64,000 nucleotides of DNA from positions 620,001 to 684,000 of the forward strand of contig JAACMV010000023.1 of assembly GCA_010909725.1 (NCBI GenBank). Reading direction: 5' to 3'. Shown here piece after piece: positions 63,902 to 64,000 of the stretch; positions within the stretch are counted from its first letter, which is position 1; each line of letters begins with the position of its first letter. Origin of the DNA: Picochlorum sp. 'celeri' (taxonomy: Eukaryota > Chlorophyta > Trebouxiophyceae). The notes below the pieces were generated by a model. It made no database searches, was not told the DNA's origin, and saw only the letters and a program-made list of their open reading frames with translations. A program made the translations under genes and the position numbers.

Positions 63902-64000
63902 CTACCAAGATGGCAACTCTCGAATGTCCACTCGTTCAAACTTTGACGCGCGGGGCTTGTGTCTCTTTCTGGATGTGTCTCTCAGGGCGACTGGGTCCTC
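63902..64000 (-). CDS. C-terminal end of an unidentified gene, runs off the window
   Basis: An open minus-strand frame of 32 codons runs from the window edge to a TAG at 63904-63902 and ends with EDPVALRDTSRKRHKPRASK and a KFERVDIRELPSW tail. The composition (basic, then charged) looks like real coding sequence, and the position, convergent to TRAPPC4 with 83 bp between stops, fits the pattern of this region. Family unknown. A plus-strand ATG at 63910 in another frame is the alternative. Confidence 0.45.
   Translation of the reverse strand, partial: EDPVALRDTSRKRHKPRASKFERVDIRELPSW

Noticed and set aside
1..64000. tRNA, rRNA, snRNA, CRISPR, transposon or viral sequence
   Set aside because: I looked for B-box like GTTCGAATCC, U-snRNA motifs, repeat arrays and transposase/polymerase frames and found none that hold. 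A tRNAscan-SE or Infernal run would settle it.

Overview
This window is nuclear DNA of a small, compact eukaryote, most likely a unicellular green alga. The sequence shows about 33 protein genes in 64 kb, short GT-AG introns (about 58-144 nt, often near the 5' end), short intergenic gaps and moderate GC. Several families point to the green lineage: an LCIB-type carbon-concentrating protein, a GRIK/SnAK-like kinase with the HGD variant, a plant DUF506 protein, an ILR1-type M20 hydrolase ending in RDEL, a plant-type ABCG half transporter, a Shewanella-like phosphatase, transferrin-like surface proteins and wall proteins with SPPPP or (PT)n tracts. Gene density and composition would fit a Picochlorum-like trebouxiophyte; that is inference. 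No rRNA, tRNA, CRISPR, organellar, viral or transposon sequence was recognised.

Layout. 0-7 kb: partial gene, SLP-type phosphatase, DUF506 protein, TMCO4/DUF726 hydrolase. 7-12.3 kb: Arc1/EMAPII-like tRNA-binding protein, AP endonuclease, RPB4, mitochondrial uL30, a small probably plastid membrane protein, a TTP-type CCCH protein. 12.6-17.2 kb: a seven-exon (PT)n surface protein, a GT14-type glycosyltransferase and a thioredoxin-fold protein. 17.5-25.6 kb: RFC small subunit, gamma-glutamyl hydrolase, acylated kinase with a cyclic-nucleotide-binding-like tail, expansin-like protein, M20 amidohydrolase. 25.6-34.3 kb: proteasome alpha-2, MLH3, a possible SNF5-like protein, YKT6, a BAHD-like acyltransferase, PUS7/TruD. 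34.5-45.6 kb: a PAN/Pro-rich/FN3-like secreted protein, Virilizer, a HECT ligase. 46-52 kb: LCIB, a two-lobed membrane transferrin, a coiled-coil protein possibly of the KNL1 type. 52.5-64 kb: PC-esterase-like protein, Mpo1-like protein, HMA metallochaperone, beta-helix protein, Nudix hydrolase, CHZ histone chaperone, ABCG transporter, pfkB kinase, TRAPPC4 and the end of another gene.

The genes do not form a pathway operon. Loose themes are nucleic-acid housekeeping (AP endonuclease, RFC, MLH3, RPB4, PUS7, Virilizer), secretion and trafficking (YKT6, TRAPPC4, ABCG) and cell-surface or wall biology (PT-repeat protein, GT14, expansin-like, PAN/FN3, PC-esterase, beta-helix). Arrangement is very tight: one tail-to-tail pair overlaps in coding sequence (YKT6/acyltransferase), two others are separated by 12-18 bp, and one same-strand pair (thioredoxin-like then GT14) has only 4 bp between stop and start. 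Start codons were set to ATG throughout; exon joins were inferred from reading phase, splice consensus and family resemblance.
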